Origin: an uncultured Polaromonas sp.
GTDB lineage: Bacteria; Pseudomonadota; Gammaproteobacteria; Burkholderiales; Burkholderiaceae
Assembly (NCBI GenBank): GCA_946479075.1
Contig: CAMLDT010000067.1
Coordinates: forward strand, 1-15,584
Direction: 5' to 3'
DNA: 15,584 bases
The position numbers and the translations under genes were made by a program. The notes under the pieces were generated by a model that saw only the letters and a program-made list of their open reading frames with translations, was not told where the DNA came from and made no database searches. Of this stretch, positions 7,586-13,601 are shown piece after piece (position 1 is the first letter of the stretch; the number at the start of each line of letters is the position of its first letter).

Positions 7586-7656
7586 CAGCTTTGCTTTTTT
7601 CTGTTCTTCGTCTGATCTTTGTCTGTTCTTTGTTCTGTCACCCAAGGAGTTCTCTC

Positions 7657-8910
7657 ATGACGCCCACTTCATCTGCGCCAGTCAGCCCCACCCGCCGTGA
7701 CTTCATCCGCCAGGCCGGTGCTTTGGGCGGCGCTGCCACTTTCGGCATCGGCAACCCGGGTGCCTGGGCCGCTGGTTCTGACGCGCCCGAGAAAAAGGAA
7801 GTCAGGATCGGTTTCATCCCGCTGACCGATTGCGCCAGCGTGGTGATGGCTTCGGTGCTCGGATTCGACAAGAAATACGGCGTCAAGATCATCCCCAGCA
7901 AGGAAGCCAGCTGGGCCGGCGTGCGCGACAAACTGGTCAACGGCGAGCTCGACATGGCCCACGTGCTGTACGGCCTGGTGTACGGGGTTCACGTCGGCGT
8001 GGGGGGCCCCAGGAAAGACATGGCGGTGCTGATGGGACTGAACCGCAACGGCCAGGCCATCTCCCTGTCCCGGGCACTGGCCGACAAGGGCGCCGTGGAC
8101 GGTCCGTCGCTGGCCAAGCTGATGGCCAGGGAAAAACGCGAATACACCTTTGCCGGCACCTTTCCCACCAGCACGCACACCATGTGGCTCAACTACTGGC
8201 TGGCGGCCTCGGGCATCAGCCCGGTTGCCGATGCCAAGGTCATCGTCGTGCCGCCGCCGCAAATGGTGGCGAACATGCGCGTGGGCAATATGGACGGTTT
8301 CTGCGTGGGCGAACCCTGGAACCAGCGCGCCATCATCGACAAGATCGGCGTCACGGCCATCACCACGCAGGACATCTGGAAGGACCACCCGGAGAAGGTG
8401 CTGGGTACCCGCGCGGAATTCGTCAAGGCCAACCCCAACACCTGCCGGGCCGTGATGATGGCCATCCTGGAAGCCAGCAAGTGGATCGATGCCAGCCTGC
8501 AGAACAAGATGAAGATGGCCGATACCGTGGCCGAGAAGTCCTACATCAACACCAGCGTCGATGCGATCAACCAGCGTATTCTCGGCCGCTACGACAACGG
8601 CATGGGCAAAACCTGGGACGACCCCAACCACATGAAATTCTTCGACGACGGGGCGGTCAACTTCCCCTACCTGTCGGACGGCATGTGGTTCCTGACGCAG
8701 CACAAGCGCTGGGGCCTGATCAAGGAGCATCCCGACTACCTGGCGGCGGCCAAACAGATCAACCAGATCGATCTCTACAAGGAAGTCGCCGGCGCCATGA
8801 AAGTCAGCGTACCCAAGGACGTGATGCGCACCAGCAAGCTGATGGACGGCACCGTCTGGGACGGCAAGGATCCGAAAAAATACGCCGATTCTTTCAAGGT
8901 GAAAGCGTGA
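7657..8910 (+). CDS. nrtA: Nitrate ABC transporter, periplasmic binding protein (NrtA/CmpA family)
   Basis: Binding component of the NrtABC nitrate/nitrite importer, 417 residues. The N-terminus carries a twin-arginine signal (SPTRRDFIRQAGALGG, Arg13-Arg14) ending near GAWAAGSDA, so the protein is exported folded by Tat. The mature part begins VRIGFIPLTDCASVVMASV, the diagnostic NrtA/CmpA ligand-binding start, and continues with FAGTFPTSTHTMWLNYWLA and MDGFCVGEPWNQRAI, both typical of this family. The reading frame is open further upstream, but ATG 7657 has an AAGGAG site seven bases before it and earlier starts would lie in the structured leader. First gene of nrtABC, controlled by the sigma-54/antiterminator region. 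The related bicarbonate-binding CmpA is a less likely alternative given NasR and nirB nearby. Confidence 0.93.
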   Translation: MTPTSSAPVSPTRRDFIRQAGALGGAATFGIGNPGAWAAGSDAPEKKEVRIGFIPLTDCASVVMASVLGFDKKYGVKIIPSKEASWAGVRDKLVNGELDMAHVLYGLVYGVHVGVGGPRKDMAVLMGLNRNGQAISLSRALADKGAVDGPSLAKLMAREKREYTFAGTFPTSTHTMWLNYWLAASGISPVADAKVIVVPPPQMVANMRVGNMDGFCVGEPWNQRAIIDKIGVTAITTQDIWKDHPEKVLGTRAEFVKANPNTCRAVMMAILEASKWIDASLQNKMKMADTVAEKSYINTSVDAINQRILGRYDNGMGKTWDDPNHMKFFDDGAVNFPYLSDGMWFLTQHKRWGLIKEHPDYLAAAKQINQIDLYKEVAGAMKVSVPKDVMRTSKLMDGTVWDGKDPKKYADSFKVKA

Positions 8911-8978
8911 GCGGCGCGGCGAGGGGCCCCACTTGTGGGGATCGACGCCCCGGCGAACGCTTTCAGCGGCCGACACCT
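8907..8978. repeat. Post-stop structured repeat, copy 1 (nrtA-nrtB gap)
   Basis: This 72-bp element starts at the nrtA stop codon and recurs after nrtB (10035-10105). The first 24 bases are identical in both copies, as are the GGGGATCGACGCCCC core and GCCGACACCT end. It folds into CCCCAC-TT-GTGGGG (8927-8940) and CGCT-TTC-AGCG; the second copy changes both arms of each hairpin but keeps them paired. Likely an RNA-level element affecting intercistronic mRNA stability or processing; function unknown. Confidence 0.85.
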
Positions 8979-9072
8979 CGATGTCTCAATAACCGGCGAT
9001 ACCTCTGAGGCCGCGGCGTGAGCCGAACGACCAGAGACCCCCGCATCAACTCGAACGAAGGAGAGATCCCCC

Positions 9073-10038
9073 ATGGTCAGTGCCGTTTTCCACAGTCCGC
9101 TCGACGCTGCCGTCCCGGCCGTCCGCAGCGCCGACAGAACCAGCCCAGCGTCTGCTATACCTTTGATAGCTGCTGACGCTTTACCCACAAGGGCTGGCGC
9201 CGGAAATGACCCTCAAGTCCAGCTGCACCAGGCGGTTTCTGCCAAACCAGCACGGGATTTTTCTTCACTCTGGCTGGCGGTCCTGCCGCCGCTGCTGGGC
9301 CTGGGCCTGCTGCTGCTGGTCTGGGAGCTGGTGTCCATGGGCACGGGTGCCAGCATTCCCTCGCCGAAAGACACCTTCATCCAGGCCGTGGAGATTTTCA
9401 GGGACCCGTTCTACAGCAAGGGGCCAAACGACCAGGGTGTAGGCTGGAACGTGCTGTCCTCGCTCAAGCGCGTGGCCATGGGTTTCGGCCTGGCCGCCGT
9501 CGTCGGGATTCCGGTGGGCTTCATGATCGGCCGCTTCAACTTCCTGAGCCGCATGTTCAACCCGCTGATCAGCCTGCTGCGCCCGGTCTCGCCACTGGCC
9601 TGGCTGCCCATCGGCCTGCTGGTGTTCAAGGGCGCCAACCCGGCCGCCATCTGGACCATCTTCATCTGCTCGATCTGGCCCATGATCATCAATACCGCCG
9701 TCGGCGTGCAGCGCGTGCCGCAGGACTACATGAACGTGGCGCGGGTGCTCAACCTCAGCGAATGGAAGATCGTCACCAAGATCCTGTTCCCGGCCGTGCT
9801 GCCCTACATGCTGACGGGCGTGCGCCTGGCCGTCGGCACCGCCTGGCTGGTGATCGTCGCGGCCGAAATGCTGACCGGCGGCGTTGGCATCGGTTTCTGG
9901 GTCTGGGACGAGTGGAACAACCTCAACGTCAAGAACATCATCATCGCGATTTTTGTGATCGGCATTGTCGGGCTGATGCTGGAATTTGCCCTGATCAGGA
10001 TTGCCACGGCGTTTACGTTTGATGAGGTGAAGTCGTGA
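9073..10038 (+). CDS. nrtB: Nitrate ABC transporter, permease (NrtB type)
   Basis: Inner-membrane permease of the nitrate importer, 321 residues. After a long polar N-terminus (about 1-62) come hydrophobic segments at about 65-87 (WLAVLPPLLGLGLLLLVWEL), 136-152, 170-186, 191-211, 250-268 and 287-310, typical of BPD_transp_1 permeases of the NrtB/SsuC group. The EAA-like loop that contacts the ATPase is at about 220-250 (NVARVLNLSEWKIVTKILFP, then LPYMLTG). The start at 9073 has an AAGGAGAG site close upstream. The N-terminus is longer than in simple NrtB proteins (about 280 residues), and residues about 27-46 are encoded by a dispersed repeat (9151-9210), suggesting repeat insertion tolerated in frame. 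It lies between nrtA and nrtC, with structured repeats on both sides. Confidence 0.92.
   Translation: MVSAVFHSPLDAAVPAVRSADRTSPASAIPLIAADALPTRAGAGNDPQVQLHQAVSAKPARDFSSLWLAVLPPLLGLGLLLLVWELVSMGTGASIPSPKDTFIQAVEIFRDPFYSKGPNDQGVGWNVLSSLKRVAMGFGLAAVVGIPVGFMIGRFNFLSRMFNPLISLLRPVSPLAWLPIGLLVFKGANPAAIWTIFICSIWPMIINTAVGVQRVPQDYMNVARVLNLSEWKIVTKILFPAVLPYMLTGVRLAVGTAWLVIVAAEMLTGGVGIGFWVWDEWNNLNVKNIIIAIFVIGIVGLMLEFALIRIATAFTFDEVKS
9151..9210. repeat. Dispersed repeat, copy A, inside nrtB
   Basis: Starts TCTGCTAT, then 18 bases, CGCTT, 6 bases, CAAGGGCTG. Copy B at 12186-12250 has the same blocks at the same spacings. The pattern resembles a common short dispersed repeat of Comamonadaceae genomes that I know from memory only. 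Here it is read in frame as part of NrtB. Confidence 0.6.
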
Positions 10039-10105
10039 GCGGCGCGGCGAGGGGCCCCGGCACGGGGATCGACGCCCCAGCGAACGGCTTCGGCTGCCGA
10101 CACCT
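10035..10105. repeat. Post-stop structured repeat, copy 2 (nrtB-nrtC gap)
   Basis: A 71-bp near-copy of 8907-8978, again starting at the stop codon. Its hairpins are CCCCG-GCA-CGGGG and CGGC-TTCG-GCTG (a UUCG-type loop); the base changes relative to copy 1 fall on both sides of each stem. Similarity extends slightly upstream into the end of the coding sequence (GGTGAA...CGTGA in both). Confidence 0.85.
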
Positions 10106-10144
10106 TTCCGTTAACTCTCCCCTTCAACTGCAGGAGGCAGCATC

Positions 10145-10957
10145 ATGAGCAACTCCCTGAGCACCAAATACATCGAGATCCAGGGCGTCGAACAGACCTT
10201 CAGGACCAAAAAAGGCCCGTTCTGCGCGCTGCAGAACATCAACCTCACCGTCGCCAAGGGCGAGTTTGTCGCGCTGATCGGCCACTCGGGTTGCGGCAAA
10301 TCGACTTTGCTGAACCTGCTGGCGGGCCTGACGATGCCGACACAGGGCACGCTGCTGTGCGCCAACCGCGAGATCGCCGGCCCCGGCCCAGAACGCGCGG
10401 TGGTGTTCCAGAACCACTCGCTGCTGCCCTGGCTGACCTGTTTCGAAAACGTCTACCTGGCCGTCGAGCGCGTGTTCGCCGCCACAGAAAACAAGGCGCA
10501 ACTCAAGGCCCGCACCGACGCGGCGCTGGCCATGGTCGGCCTGACCGCGGCCGCACAGAAACGCCCGGGCGAAATTTCCGGCGGTATGAAGCAGCGCGTC
10601 GGGATCGCGCGGGCGCTGTCGATGGAGCCCAAGGTGCTGCTGCTCGACGAGCCCTTCGGCGCGCTGGACGCGCTGACCCGCGCCAAGCTGCAGGACGAGT
10701 TGCTGCAGATCGTCGCCACCACGCAAAGCACGGTGGTGATGGTGACGCATGACGTGGATGAGGCCGTGCTGCTGTCCGACCGCATCGTGATGATGACCAA
10801 CGGCCCGTCGGCCACCATCGGCGAAGTGCTCAGCGTCGAGCTGCCGCGCCCGCGCGACCGGGTGGCCCTGGCCGAAAGTTCGCAGTACCTGCACTACCGC
10901 AAGGCCGTGATCGATTTCCTCTACACACGCCAGGGCCACGTCGAAAAAGCCGCCTGA
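10145..10957 (+). CDS. nrtC: Nitrate ABC transporter, ATP-binding protein (NrtC/NrtD type)
   Basis: ATPase of the nitrate importer, 270 residues, one nucleotide-binding domain. Walker A is GHSGCGKST (46-54), Q-loop VVFQNHSLLPWL (Gln89), signature SGGMKQR (about 145-151), Walker B VLLLDEP (164-170), D-loop GALD and switch His202 in MVTHDVDEA. These put it in the nitrate/sulfonate/taurine group of importer ATPases. In cyanobacteria NrtC carries an extra NrtA-like domain and NrtD does not; this protein has only the ATPase part and so is NrtD-like in architecture, though it is usually named NrtC or NtrD in proteobacteria. A GGAGG site sits about eight bases before ATG. Last gene of the transporter operon; a 9-bp hairpin follows. 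Confidence 0.93.
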   Translation: MSNSLSTKYIEIQGVEQTFRTKKGPFCALQNINLTVAKGEFVALIGHSGCGKSTLLNLLAGLTMPTQGTLLCANREIAGPGPERAVVFQNHSLLPWLTCFENVYLAVERVFAATENKAQLKARTDAALAMVGLTAAAQKRPGEISGGMKQRVGIARALSMEPKVLLLDEPFGALDALTRAKLQDELLQIVATTQSTVVMVTHDVDEAVLLSDRIVMMTNGPSATIGEVLSVELPRPRDRVALAESSQYLHYRKAVIDFLYTRQGHVEKAA

Positions 10958-10988
10958 GTTCCACGCACGCCGCTCGCTTGTCCTCACA

Positions 10989-11018
10989 CGCCGGTGCACT
11001 ACCGCACCGGCGCGGTGC
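10989..11018 (+). terminator. Hairpin behind the nrt operon, possible terminator or 3'-end stabiliser
   Basis: CGCCGGTGC (10989-10997) and GCACCGGCG (11004-11012) form a perfect 9-bp stem with loop ACTACC. The right arm can instead pair with CGGTGC (11013-11018). There is no T-run after it, so intrinsic termination is doubtful. Confidence 0.4.
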
Positions 11019-11068
11019 CGCGCTGTTAAGCTCCATTGCATTGACACTTTTTCAATGGACCGAAACCG

Positions 11069-12184
11069 ATGGCCCTGATTGTGGTGATCGACGACGACGA
11101 GGCGATCCGCACCCTGATCGCCGCTGCCCTGCGCTTCGAGGGTTACGAAGTGCTGGAAGCCGAAGACGGTGCGGCCGGGCTCGCGATGGTGCGTGACGAG
11201 CGGCCGGATCTGGTGGTCAGCGACGTCAACATGCCGGTGATGGACGGCTTTGCGATGTGCCAGGCCCTGCGCGCCGACCCCCTCATCCAGGCCACGCCCG
11301 TGATCCTGCTCACGTCCCTGCAGGAACGTGCCCATGTGCGGGCCGGCATGACCAGCGGCGCCGACGACTACCTGACCAAACCGATTGATTTTGACGATCT
11401 GCTGGGCGCCACCGCGACCCAGCTCAACAAGCAGCTGATGCGCCGCTCGGCGCAGGACCACGCCGTGGGTTCGGCCATTGATGAAGCGCTTCGCGTGCAG
11501 GAAAAAAAACTGGGCGAGCTTTACGAAAAGCGCCTGCTGGCCGAACTTGCGGACAAATGGCCCACGGCGCAGGCCCTGGTGACCGATGAGAAATTCGCCA
11601 GCGCCAGCGTGTTGTTTGTGGACGTGGTGAATTTTCCGGTGTTGTCCGAAAAGCTGTCCAGCACCGAGCTCAGCGAGGTGGTGCGGCAGTTCTACAAAAA
11701 TGCCGGCGATACCCTGTACCTGTTCGGGGCCTTCGACATGCAGTTCGTGGGAGAAGGCCTGCTGGCGGTGTTTGTCGACGCCACCGACACCGACACCGTG
11801 AGCCACAGCCTGCGCGCAGCACGGGCGGCGCTCGGCCTGCTTGACTCCGCCCAGCGCGTGCAGGTCTTTTTGCAAAACCAGTTTGCGGAGCGTGCCTTGC
11901 CGCGGTTTGAAGTCTGCGTGGCGCTCAACAGCGGCGCCGTGACCATGACCCGGCTGGAAGATGCGCTGTGGGGCAAGCCGCAAACCCTGCCCGTGGGCGA
12001 CAGCGTCAGCACCACCCTGCTGCTGCAGAAACAGGCCACGCTGTCGGGATGGAAGATCGCCGCCAGCGCCCCCATGCTGCGCGCGGTCGGGGGCGCCCTC
12101 AAAACCGGCCGGCGCAAACGCTTCGCCCTCCCCGGGCGCGGCAGCGCTCTGGACGCCGCCGAAGTACTCGGCCTGTCAGCCTGA
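11069..12184 (+). CDS. Response regulator with degenerate adenylate/guanylate cyclase-like output domain
   Basis: A 371-residue cytoplasmic protein. Residues 1-120 are a complete receiver: acidic pocket Asp8-Asp10, phosphoacceptor Asp52 in VVSDVNMPVMDG, Thr82, and Lys104 in LTKPIDF. After a helical linker, residues about 175-345 resemble a class III nucleotide cyclase (ASVLFVDVVNF, LYLFGAFDMQFVGEGLLAVF, LPVGDSVSTTLLLQKQA). The first metal Asp is kept (Asp185), but the second is Glu229 (GEG for GD), the purine-selecting Lys is Gln225, and the transition-state Asn and Arg are Ser314 and Leu318. It is therefore probably inactive and signals by binding. No kinase gene is near. No convincing Shine-Dalgarno or promoter; it follows nrtC by 111 bases and may be co-transcribed. 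Receiver is certain; cyclase ancestry likely. Confidence 0.85.
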   Translation: MALIVVIDDDEAIRTLIAAALRFEGYEVLEAEDGAAGLAMVRDERPDLVVSDVNMPVMDGFAMCQALRADPLIQATPVILLTSLQERAHVRAGMTSGADDYLTKPIDFDDLLGATATQLNKQLMRRSAQDHAVGSAIDEALRVQEKKLGELYEKRLLAELADKWPTAQALVTDEKFASASVLFVDVVNFPVLSEKLSSTELSEVVRQFYKNAGDTLYLFGAFDMQFVGEGLLAVFVDATDTDTVSHSLRAARAALGLLDSAQRVQVFLQNQFAERALPRFEVCVALNSGAVTMTRLEDALWGKPQTLPVGDSVSTTLLLQKQATLSGWKIAASAPMLRAVGGALKTGRRKRFALPGRGSALDAAEVLGLSA

Positions 12185-12185
12185 T

Positions 12186-12250
12186 TCTGCTATTGAATCG
12201 GGAGCACCCTGCGCTTGCTGCGCAAGGGCTGCAGGGCTAAAACACTCAAA
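12186..12250. repeat. Dispersed repeat, copy B, after the receiver-cyclase gene
   Basis: Same blocks and spacing as copy A: TCTGCTAT, 18 bases, CGCTT, 6 bases, CAAGGGCTG, then an A-rich end with CTCAA. It begins two bases after the stop codon. CCCTGC (12207-12212) and GCAGGG (12231-12236) with inner CTTG/CAAG make it hairpin-forming, so it could also act at the mRNA 3' end. Confidence 0.6.
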
Positions 12251-12445
12251 AATTTCCGGTCCGTCACAACCACGGGTGGCGCCCACGCGCCGGGGCCTCG
12301 CACGCCCTTTTCTGGTGCATTTTCAAACTGCGCAAGTTTCGGCACGAGAACGCAAAAAAACTGAATCCAGGGTTTTCAGATGTGCGTACAGAAGGTGTAA
12401 CAAGCAGATACACTCACCACCATTTTTTAACCCATAAGTACTCAT

Positions 12446-13219
12446 ATGAATTCTATAGTTCTAACCAATTATCAGCCTTTGTACGTCGCGCTTTCCTTTT
12501 TGATGGCCCTGGCAGGTTCCTTTGTGGCCCTCACAGCCACCACCCGGATCAGGCAGGCAGACGGCAGTTTCAGCACCGCCAACGCCCTCACCGCAGGCAT
12601 GGCGCTGGGCGGCATCGGCGTCTGGGCCATGCATTTCATCGGCATGCTGGCCCTGAAAATGGATCTGGCCAACAGCTACGCCATGGTTGAAACCGGGCTC
12701 TCCCTGTTCGCCGCCATCGTGGCGGCCTCACTGGCGCTCGGTTTTGTGGCCCGCGCGCCCGAGCGGCTGAGCCGGATGCTGGGTGCGGGCGCCCTGCTCG
12801 GCATGAGCGTGGTGGTGATGCACTACCTCGGCATGTATGGCATGAAGTTCGGCGGCTACATCGAATGGAACTACGGCATGGTGGCCGCGTCCATCGTGAT
12901 CGCCGTGGTGGCGGCGACTGCCGCCCTGTGGCTGGCCTTTCACACGGGCGCGCTGCTCAAACGCCTGGGCGCAGCGCTGGTGATGGCCGTGGCCGTCTGC
13001 GCGATGCACTACACCGGCATGGCCGCTGCGGAATTTGTCTGCACCACCACCAACCGCAGCGCCGTTCCCCAGGGTTTTGGCTACGTGAGTTCCTTCAGCA
13101 TTTCGTCGCTGGTGGTCATCGCGACCCTGTCCATGGCTTTCCTGATCGCCATCAGCCTGTTGTTCCAGCCGGCCGCCGCCAGCAGCGACAGGCTGCGGGC
13201 CAAACCTTCCCGCGGCTGA
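12446..13219 (+). CDS. MHYT-domain integral membrane protein
   Basis: A 257-residue membrane protein with about seven hydrophobic helices and three MHYT motifs: MHFIGM (62-67), MHYLGM (125-130) and MHYTGM (187-192). MHYT domains were proposed to bind copper through their Met and His residues and to sense O2, CO or NO; this has been little tested. Most MHYT proteins carry GGDEF, EAL or kinase outputs; this one stops after the sensor, with only a short basic tail (SSDRLRAKPSRG), so any output must come through a partner such as the receiver protein encoded upstream. No clear Shine-Dalgarno precedes ATG 12446, and the flanking DNA is more AT-rich than its surroundings. Family is clear, role unknown. 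Confidence 0.88.
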   Translation: MNSIVLTNYQPLYVALSFLMALAGSFVALTATTRIRQADGSFSTANALTAGMALGGIGVWAMHFIGMLALKMDLANSYAMVETGLSLFAAIVAASLALGFVARAPERLSRMLGAGALLGMSVVVMHYLGMYGMKFGGYIEWNYGMVAASIVIAVVAATAALWLAFHTGALLKRLGAALVMAVAVCAMHYTGMAAAEFVCTTTNRSAVPQGFGYVSSFSISSLVVIATLSMAFLIAISLLFQPAAASSDRLRAKPSRG

Positions 13220-13242
13220 ACCGCCCGCGATCACGCACCGCC

Positions 13243-13268
13243 TGCCCCTGCGCGGGGCACGCCTTTTT
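13243..13268 (+). terminator. Probable terminator of the MHYT gene
   Basis: TGCCCC (13243-13248) pairs with GGGGCA (13254-13259) around TGCGC; five T follow at 13264-13268 after a four-base gap. The gap weakens the call. Confidence 0.45.
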
Positions 13269-13299
13269 GGTGCATGCCGGCGCTTGCTCTCCAGGCCCG

Positions 13300-13339
13300 A
13301 TGAACTGACCCTTCTGCCCAGCCAGAAAGGCCAGTTCAT
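13300..13339. repeat. 40-bp imperfect inverted repeat upstream of the nirB promoter
   Basis: Arms 13300-13316 and 13323-13339 (17 bases each, outer 8 bases ATGAACTG/CAGTTCAT perfect, two internal mismatches) flank CCCAGC. Its centre is about 81 bases upstream of the predicted nirB start. It may be a regulator-binding site or a second 3' hairpin for the MHYT transcript. Confidence 0.6.
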
Positions 13340-13374
13340 GCCGCCGCTCCAGCCCTCTTTGGCGCCACTGCGGG

Positions 13375-13390
13375 TGGCACAAACATTGCG
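13375..13390 (+). promoter_or_regulatory. Sigma-54 promoter of nirB
   Basis: TGGCACAAACATTGCG has a perfect TGGCAC (-24) and TTGC (-12) with correct GG-to-GC spacing (13376-13377, 13388-13389). Predicted start about 13401, one base before the first hexaloop hairpin. Confidence 0.82.
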
Positions 13391-13401
13391 TTAATCCCAT
13401 C

Positions 13402-13419
13402 GGCCGCAACGACGCGACC
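13402..13419 (+). promoter_or_regulatory. ANTAR leader hairpin P1 of nirB (hexaloop AACGAC)
   Basis: GGCCGC and GCGACC pair (five pairs, one C-A mismatch) around AACGAC (13408-13413), with A1 and G4 of the ANTAR target. It begins at +2 of the predicted transcript. Confidence 0.72.
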
Positions 13420-13442
13420 ACCCCGGCTTTCACGCCGCGGGT
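13420..13442 (+). repeat. Spacer hairpin between the nirB hexaloop hairpins
   Basis: ACCC (13420-13423) with GGGT (13439-13442) and GGC (13425-13427) with GCC (13434-13436) make a stem with a small internal loop. Its loop TTTCAC lacks the ANTAR bases, so it is a spacer structure that may stack P1 and P2. Confidence 0.4.
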
Positions 13443-13444
13443 CC

Positions 13445-13464
13445 TGCGCATAACGACGTGCGTA
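13445..13464 (+). promoter_or_regulatory. ANTAR leader hairpin P2 of nirB (hexaloop AACGAC)
   Basis: TGCGCAT and GTGCGTA form seven pairs (two of them G-U) around AACGAC (13452-13457), the same loop as in P1. Confidence 0.75.
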
Positions 13465-13479
13465 TTGGTGTCCCTCATC

Positions 13480-13503
13480 ACCGGCCACAGCCGGTTCCCT
13501 GTT
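13480..13503 (+). terminator. Candidate weak terminator in the nirB leader
   Basis: ACCGGC-CACA-GCCGGT is a perfect 6-bp stem followed by TTCCCTGTT, a poor T-tract. It does not visibly overlap P2, unlike the nrtA case. Best available candidate for the conditional stop, but not convincing. Confidence 0.35.
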
Positions 13504-13520
13504 CAGCAGGAGAGAGCATC

Positions 13521-13601
13521 ATGGTTTTGACCCCCCGTTTATTGCACGCCGGCATGGTTTCAGCGCCGCCGGCAGCGCATCCCCTTGGAGTGGCACGATG
13601 A
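13521..13601 (+). CDS. Possible 26-residue leader ORF overlapping the nirB start
   Basis: ATG 13521 follows an AGGAG site (13508-13512) by eight bases, better than most starts in this window. The ORF encodes 26 residues, starts MVLTPRLLHAGMVSAPP, and ends in TGA at 13599-13601, sharing the ATGA overlap with the nirB start codon. Such overlap usually couples translation of the second gene to the first. CCTG/CAGG (13498-13501, 13507-13510) can pair across the ribosome-binding site. The peptide resembles nothing I know; it may matter only by being translated, or be chance. Confidence 0.4.
   Translation: MVLTPRLLHAGMVSAPPAAHPLGVAR

Larger units (their letters stand above)
7285..7656 (+). other. 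Long intergenic control region and leader of the nrt operon
   Basis: These 372 bases carry no gene. In order they hold possible NtrC-like half-site pairs (7321-7354), a sigma-54 promoter (7447-7462), a predicted start near 7473, two hexaloop hairpins, an intrinsic terminator, and a pyrimidine- and T-rich stretch to the AAGGAG ribosome-binding site at 7644-7649. The stretch 7285-7320 shows nothing recognisable. Confidence 0.8.
13220..13597 (+). other. Long intergenic control region and leader of nirB
   Basis: In order: a terminator-like hairpin for the MHYT gene, a TGGTGCA half-site like that of NtrC (13268-13274), a 40-bp inverted repeat, a sigma-54 promoter, two hexaloop hairpins with another hairpin between them, a weak terminator candidate, and a 26-codon ORF overlapping the nirB start. 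Confidence 0.8.

Noticed and set aside
7474..7656. N-terminal extension of nrtA from an ATG at 7474
   Set aside because: It would translate the hexaloop hairpins and terminator and has no ribosome-binding site; the Tat signal begins at 7657.
11041..11069. TTGACA at 11041-11046 as -35 of a promoter for the receiver-cyclase gene
   Set aside because: No -10-like hexamer at 16-18 bases downstream; the start codon is already there.
10124..11983. 619-codon open frame on the minus strand across nrtC and the receiver gene
   Set aside because: Shadow of two well-recognised plus-strand genes; composition is His/Gln/Gly-rich and no family is recognisable.
12407..12414. GATACACT as a -10 box for the MHYT gene
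   Set aside because: No -35-like sequence at 16-18 bases upstream; left unannotated.
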